Source: Actinomortierella ambigua (taxonomy: Eukaryota; Mortierellomycota; Mortierellomycetes; Mortierellales; Mortierellaceae). From it: a stretch of 36,944 bases of DNA. The position numbers and the translations under genes are program-made. Shown piece after piece: positions 30,841-36,944 of this stretch. Below the pieces are notes generated by a model that was not told where the DNA came from, did not search any database, and saw nothing but the letters and a program-made list of their open reading frames with translations. The stretch is taken from NCBI GenBank assembly GCA_016098155.1, contig JAAAJB010000352.1, positions 1 to 36,944 of the forward strand, read 5' to 3'. The stretch's first letter is position 1; each line of letters opens with the position of its first letter.

Positions 30841-30882
30841 GGGGGGGTTAGGTGGGGTGGGGTGGGGGGTAGGAGAAAGGGG
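30841..30882 (+). other. Putative G-quadruplex tract
   Basis: At least five runs of four or more G separated by short T/A/G spacers on the plus strand. This is enough for a G-quadruplex by the standard pattern. Confidence 0.6.
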
Positions 30883-32452
30883 ATTAGTCCAGAATAACAA
30901 TGGCCTCGAGCTCCCTCACATACACGCACACAATACAGACATACAGTGATGTTTCCTCGCCCATCCGCACAATATACACCCCTCACTCTCACTCTCCACC
31001 CTTCCGTACATACTCTTCCTCCTTCCTCCTTCCCGCCCCGCTCCGGGCCTCTCCCCTCAATTTTACCCTTTTTTTTTGTTCCATCGTGTCTTGCTACAGA
31101 CTCCTCCTGGAGGAGTGGGGGTGGGGTAGAGGAGAAAGACAATATCGATGTGAGGTACAGATAGACCTTGACTGTAGGGCCAGCCCTTTTTTTTGATTTC
31201 AATAAAATAAAACATCGCAGGCGCGGGAAAAAAAAAAGGAAAAGGAAAAGGAAAACAGGGATATTCGCCTTACGCGCGTGCTGTGAAGTAATATCTCTAC
31301 TCGCTCTCTATCTCGAAACCTGTCTTCTTATCCCCCGCCCCCTGGCATTACTAATAGGAAGGTTGCACCACTGAGAAGCGAAAGAGAGAGAAGAAGGGGG
31401 AAGGTTGGGGAGAAGCAACCACTTTTTGCGTTCCTGAGGAAGGGGATCTAGGGAAAAAGAGATCAATCTAGTTCCTTCGTCCTCCCCCCCCCTACTATCC
31501 TCATGGGGCTAGGGCAAAATATTACACACACCACCACTAACACCACCACCACCATCACATCAACATCAACATATACGCACGAACAACCACAAAAAGCGTT
31601 GAAGGGGTGGGGGGAGAGAGGAAAGGAGAGAGAGAGAGAGAGAGAGGGACGGATAAAAAAAAATAAAACGCATCGTTCTGCCCTTTCTTCCACTACGATA
31701 CAAAGAAAAAGGAAGATCCTGAGACTCACACAATAAAACGCGAGTAAAAGCCTCTTCCTCCCTCCTATCTTTCCCTTTTCTCTCTCTCAACCTATCTACC
31801 TCTCTCTCTCTATATATCTCTCCCCTGTCATCGAGGTGGTAGTGAGATGGAGAAGTAGAAGAAAGGAAAATAAAAAACGAGCGTGTTGTTCAAGAGAAGC
31901 CCAAAAAAAAAACAGGGTCATCAGGGACAAGATCAACTACACATGTATTCTCGACGATTAAAGAATCTATCCAAGGAGAAGGGGGACGAGAGTAAGGATA
32001 GCGAAAGAGATAGATAGAGAGAGAAAACGAACGCAAGTGATATTGGTTGCTTCCTCTCCTTGCCTCTCCCTCCCCTCCTCTCTACCTCTCTCTGTCTCTT
32101 CTTCTACTTCGTTCTTTCGTTCTTTCGTTCTTTTTTCCTCCGTCTTGCAGATGCAAGAAAATGTAATGTGTGGTTGTTGGAGGGGGGGAGAAGAGGGGTT
32201 GCAGCGAGCGAACCCAACACAGCGCGCGTTGTTGTTTTCTGCAAAGGGGAAAGGGTGGTGGATACTGTGGATGCTGTGGCAGGGGAGGTGTTTCATATTT
32301 GATATGCGCTGTTCTCTCTCTCTCTCTCTTTCTCTTGTTGCACTCTACATTCTCTATCCATCTATTTCCACTTGTTCGTGGTCAACTGCGCGGAAGAAAA
32401 CGAGCACAATAGTACGACAGTGCACAAAGGAAAGAAAGGCATCGCAAAAAAC

Positions 32453-32471
32453 AAAAAAAAAAAAAAAAAAA
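32453..32471 (+). repeat. A-rich homopolymer run
   Basis: About 19 consecutive A in non-coding DNA. Confidence 0.9.
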
Positions 32472-33842
32472 AGAGGCAAGCCCCTCGGGAGGAGGAGTGC
32501 CAAGGGAGGAATGAACGAAGAACAAAAACCCCTCCAGTTGCGGGTATGAGGTCTTCCTTCCCCACCCCCCACCCCTCTCCCCAAAGGTTAGAGAATAAGA
32601 GAGGGCCAGGGTGATGAGCGCGGTGGTAATGGAAGGAGGGAGGGGGTAGAGAGACGCTAGAACGCAAAAGTGGTGCACTGTGTTGCAGCGAGTAGGAAAG
32701 CGACGCGTGTTTTGCCAAGAGGCATAAGACAATAATGAATGCACTGCCCCTTGTGTATCATGGGTGTATAAGAGGTGTGTAACTTGGCGTGACTCGCGCC
32801 TCTATTTTTTTTCCTCCACTAGGGGCGCGCCCTTTTTTTCAAAGGGGAAGGAAGAAGGTGGGAAGGGGTGTCAAGACGCTACCTGACAAATACAGGGAGC
32901 ACATGCCACATCCCGAGTGGAGTCCCGTGCTTTGGCTACAAGGCACGTAACACACGGTCCCTCTCTTACTGATGAGTCAAAAAAAAAGCTCCGTTTGCTA
33001 GGGATGTAGGCGAATGAGAGAGATAAGAAGTTCCAAGAAGAAAAAAAAAAAAAGAGGGTCTCTGTAGGGTGCACTGTCCTTGTTGTCATCAAAAAAAAAG
33101 ATGAGGCGGAAACAATGGGCTTTTCTCGTTGGGGCTTTCGAATCTGTCCTGCGTTTGCAGGCAGACGGGTGGTTTGGGCAAAATAGCCCGCTTGGGCCAT
33201 CCAGAATGAAAAAGGTGGAAAAAAATAAAACACCAATCATGACAATTACGCTTTTACACGAAACAGCGAGAGGCAAACAATTCGGTTTTGGACAACGATG
33301 GGGCGCTGCTGTAATAACAGGTAAGCCCGCCAGTTTCCCCCAAAAAAGAAAAAGGATGGAGGATCATTCATCATGAAAGAAGAGTGAGAGAGAGAAAGGA
33401 TAAGAGTGGTCGGAGAACAAAGGGGGGGGGGGAGACCCAAACAAAAGAGAAAATTTGCCTACCCTACCCAATTTTTGATTCTTTTTCAAAAGGCTAGCGC
33501 GGCTATACCCGTTTTGCTTCAATTCCTCCCCTCCCCTTACCTAATACCGGTGTATTGGTTGTATATTCTCGTTATCATTGCGTTGCGAATCTCTTTTCTA
33601 GGCTTGTTTTGTTTTTCTTTGTTATTGTTGCTGTCCTTACGCTTATCTTTTTTACGAGAATGAGAGTAGAAGATGGGGAAAGCGAGTGCGAGAGTGCGAG
33701 AGAGAGGGTGATGGAGAGAGGGGGTGGGGGAGGTTGAGAAGAGGAGCACATTGCATGTCAGCACGCAGCGTGTGTGGCTGACTGACAAACTGGACTGACC
33801 CTGGATCACTTCTCTCTCTCCACGGAGATGGGGTCAAGTCCA

Positions 33843-33925
33843 CGGGTCAGTTCACTTGAGAGTCAACAGGGAGAGAGAGAGAGAGGGAGATGTCTGGTGG
33901 TGGCCCAATCATTGGAACTGACCCG
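33843..33925. repeat. 11-bp inverted repeat with GGTCA-type core
   Basis: CGGGTCAGTTC at 33843-33853 is matched by GAACTGACCCG at 33915-33925, 61 bases apart. A further ACTGACCC lies at about 33793-33800. Confidence 0.65.
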
Positions 33926-36815
33926 AAGGTATATCATTGGACCCCGATGTGGATTTAGAGACGAAAAAAAAAAATAAAGGGGAGGATGAGGAGGATGAGG
34001 TGTCAGCCTATGCTATGCAATGTCGAAGGAAAGAGGAAGAGGAAAAAAAAAAACAGTAAAAGAGTGTTTCGCGCTATTGTCGTTCACCTCTGTCTCTCTA
34101 GGTAGGGTGGAGAAACCTGTTGAAGATAGCGTGGCAGTTCAACAACCAACAAACAAAAAAGGACAAAGAGGGTAAAGGCCGAGGCGAATGAAGCTGTGGC
34201 TGCACGTTTGACGAGAACAACTTTTCTTTCCAAGTATGGAAGTGAAAAAAAGAGGGTATGGAGGTGTCGACGGAGGAAGTACGCTCCGAGGGGTGTGCAC
34301 ATGTGGGAGAAGGAGGAGGGACCTCATTGGCGTGGTTGCCTCTCTCTTGACGATGTTCATTCTCCACGATGATACAACCTTGTTTGTGTGATGTATGGTA
34401 ATTACATCCTTCCCTAAGGTGTTGCGATACGCCCTAGAGTCGGGGCACCTGCAAAGTTGTTAGATACTGCACATGTATGTGAGAGTGAGCTAATCGAAAG
34501 CTTACTTGGGGATCGGGGACTACTCCTGGCCAGTGCACACACATACACACACTAATTCATGGATCGGCTGCATCGGGGGCATGGTTAGGTGGGGTCAATT
34601 GAAGAGGGAGATAGCGAGGGGAGAGGGGAGGGGAGGGAGTTTAAGCATGCGCACACACTTTCTCTCAGAAGCGTGACGCGCTAAGCATGGGACATGACGA
34701 CAAAACCCAATTACCCATGCGTCAATGTTATGTGAGTGTGTGCATGTGTGTATGTGTGCGTGAATGTATGTGCGCGTGTGTGTTCAACATGGAATCATGG
34801 TGAGATCCCCGGAGCATGCTTCAGAAGAGCGGGGGCGCTGGGATCCCAGATCGATCGATCGATCGAGCAGACAGTGAGTTTGTCTCCCTCGCTCTCTACT
34901 TCTCTCTTCTCTCTCTTCTCTCGCTCTCTCTCTTCTCTCTCTTCTCTCTCTCTCTGTCTCTCTATCTCTCTCTGTCTCTCTGTCTCTCTCTATTTGCTCT
35001 CTTGCTGCACTGCACATTCTCTTGTTGCACACCGTTGACCAAACTTCTCGTAATCATTGACATCATTTTTTCCATAAACCACCGTATTCCCCCTCTCTCT
35101 CCCTCTTTCCCTCCCCCTCATTCTTTTTCCCTTTTCTTCGAACCCAGAGCTTGTTCCTTGCGAAAACGCGCCAATTGATGAATGGCCAGCAAAGGAGGGT
35201 GCACAAACGTTACGAGGGAAAATAGGAAGATCAAGCTGAAAGAGGAGAACAAAGTTGGAGCTAGAAAGTCAGCGAAAAGAACCCGTCCATTTGGACCCAC
35301 ATCCACCCACCCGCCACCCATGACGCAATGATGATAGATGGAATTAGCCCCCCCCTCTTCCACACATATTCTCTTTTTTATTTCTTCCTTGGGTAATACC
35401 TAAAAAAGGCAGGCTGGATGGTGAACAAGGTCTTTGGTTGGTGGCAAGCGTAGACCACCCATCCATCCTCCTCTCACGCTGTATTGTTGGCTGTTTTGTC
35501 AAGTGAACAACAATGTGGAGAGAGGGAGAGAGAGAGAATCAAAACAGGTGTTCCTGTAACATGCCACCTCTCCCACTCCCACTCCCCACCACTTACTCCG
35601 AAGCGATACATGTGCCCACGGCATACACATCCCGTTCTTGTGTTCTTGTCCCTGTGGTGTGCATGCGCGGGGACGGTGTTGTTCCTTTGTTCCATTGTTT
35701 CCTTCCGCGAGCGGACCCTGCGGACCGCCCGCACGCTCTGCGTGTGTTGATGCACGCGTCCCTTCTGCTACGAGAGGAGATCGTTGTGCTCCTCCAAATG
35801 CCCCAGGGGTTGAGCAAATAATAATATCACAAAATAGGTGTGTGTGTGTGGGAGGGGAGGTGGGGAGGGGCGTGAGGAGAAGGGAGATCGGATGGTTTGG
35901 TCACGCTGTCCAACACAGACAGTCCAAAAAAGGGTCCATGCTGCTTAATCTCTCAGTTTTGTGCTCGACACGTCCTCACAGCCTATCCTATTCTCCCTAG
36001 GATCTCTCTTTTTTTGTTCTTGCCTCCTTTTTTCCACCTACAAGGATGAATCGAAAAGGAAAGAGATGAATGAATATATGAAGGAATGAATCACTTTCCA
36101 ATGCCAAAAAGAAAGAATGAAAGAAATAGGTAGGCACGGGGTAGGGATACGTTGTTGGTGTTTGTTTGTTCGCAAAAACGAGGGTGGAAATACCAATGTA
36201 TCTGTGTCTACAACGTGTTCTATATTTTTTTTCTTTGGAGTGGTAGTCTACGCTTGATACTCTCCTCCTTCCTCCCCTCCCTTCCCTTCATTATTCGGTA
36301 GTAGCCCTTGGTGCAAAGTTCAAGAGGAGAAACAACCACAAAAGAAACATACCTCGAGCCTCCGTCTTGATATCAGGCTACCTTCGTACTACCTTGAAAC
36401 TATCATCGGAATAGATACATCGCTCCGAATACAGCCATTTTGCTGGCTTTTGCGTCTGAAAGTGGGTGAACTCTGACAACCACGTTTGCTGGCTTTTATT
36501 TTCATATCTTGGCTGAGTAAACGCTCGCATGCATATGAAGATCCACGAGTCTGTCCATCCGACAACCCCCCCCCCTTCTACCTTTCACTTGGTTTGTTTC
36601 CTGTGAATAGTTCCCGAGATGGACAGAAAGAGAGAGAGAGAGAGCACCCGCGGATTGAACAGCGCCTACTGTGTGGTTCGACAACGATTTGCTGAGCAAC
36701 GAACTCTCAACACCAGTAAAGGGAGGCGAACGACTGGGGCAACACGAGGAAACCATACAGCAATTGCCTCTTTTCTGGACCGACCTGTTTGCCTCTTTAC
36801 ATTTTTTTTTCCTTT

Positions 36816-36944
36816 GCTCGGGTTGTCCGCCCGAGCTGAGAGGGAAAAAAAGGGGGTGCCTCTTGAGGCTGAGTAAAAAAAAAAGGATCCGCTTCGGAGG
36901 TCCGGCCGAGTGCCGAGCCAAGTTTTTTTTTTTTTTTTTTTTTT
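36816..36944. repeat. GC-rich hairpin block ending in a T-run at the window edge
   Basis: GCTCGGG at 36816-36822 pairs with CCCGAGC at 36830-36836. GCCTC/GAGGC at 36858-36869 forms a tight hairpin. A GC-rich segment at 36886-36922 lies between an A-run and the terminal T-run (36923-36944). It is distinct in base composition from its surroundings. It could be the end of a repeated element or a structured RNA segment cut by the window edge. Confidence 0.4.

Larger units (their letters stand above)
28261..36815. other. Gene-poor low-complexity region
   Basis: About 8.5 kb with no gene I can defend. It contains CA/GA microsatellites (28646-28687, 30327-30346, 30551-30574), a TTG run (about 28908-28940), long CT tracts, an A-run (32453-32471), a G-rich tract (30841-30882), and an inverted repeat (33843-33925). 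Weak exon-like pieces lie at about 29763-29864 (plus) and 28939-29050 (minus). Possible polyadenylation-type AATAAA lies near 31200 and 31733. Confidence 0.55.

Noticed and set aside
33080..33376. Plus-strand frame from an ATG at 33101, followed by a donor-like GTAAGC
   Set aside because: Plausible composition in part, but no joined exon, no promoter and no recognisable motif.
34850..34866. Tandem GATC units
   Set aside because: A four-unit run is a short simple repeat with no evident function.

Overview
The window looks like nuclear DNA of a filamentous fungus, probably an early-diverging one (Mucoromycota, perhaps Mortierella-like). This placement is an inference from style. Genes are scattered singly on both strands, with short GT-AG introns (about 107-390 bases, donors mostly GTAAGT or GTATGA), TATA boxes, long CT-rich leaders, and much low-complexity DNA (GA/CT and CA/GT microsatellites, long A/T runs). 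The proteins have typical fungal relatives, but no Dikarya-specific gene was recognised. I found no rRNA, tRNA, CRISPR or plasmid feature.

Left part (1-12.1 kb): a possible His/Gln-rich minus-strand gene (160-1312); a GA-rich intergenic stretch; a small basic Ser-rich protein (4951-5379, TATA-driven); a six-exon PROPPIN WD-repeat autophagy protein of the WIPI3/WIPI4/Hsv2 type (5974-8516); and, convergent with it, a three-exon 901-residue Gln/His-rich coiled-coil protein of unknown function (8840-12015, minus).

Middle part (14.2-22.9 kb): an intronless metallo-beta-lactamase-fold protein (14352-15227); a frameshifted transposase-like relic (15668-16375); two head-to-tail peroxiredoxin genes on the minus strand with matching intron positions (16813-18271 and 18988-20418), ending in the PTS1-like tripeptides AHL and AKL; and, divergent from the second, a peroxisomal-type (PMP47/Ant1/SLC25A17-like) carrier (21327-22901). 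The peroxiredoxins and the carrier suggest a small peroxisome-related neighbourhood.

Right part (22.9-36.9 kb): mostly non-coding low-complexity DNA around one clear gene, a single-domain response regulator (26963-27553) whose promoter carries several AT-rich palindromes. From about 28.2 kb to the end I see no gene I can defend, only weak exon-like segments, G-rich and hairpin-forming sequences, and a GC-rich hairpin block that ends in a T-run at the window edge.

Exon boundaries were set by reading-frame continuity and splice consensus. For the WIPI, both peroxiredoxins and the coiled-coil gene, all exon phases close exactly.
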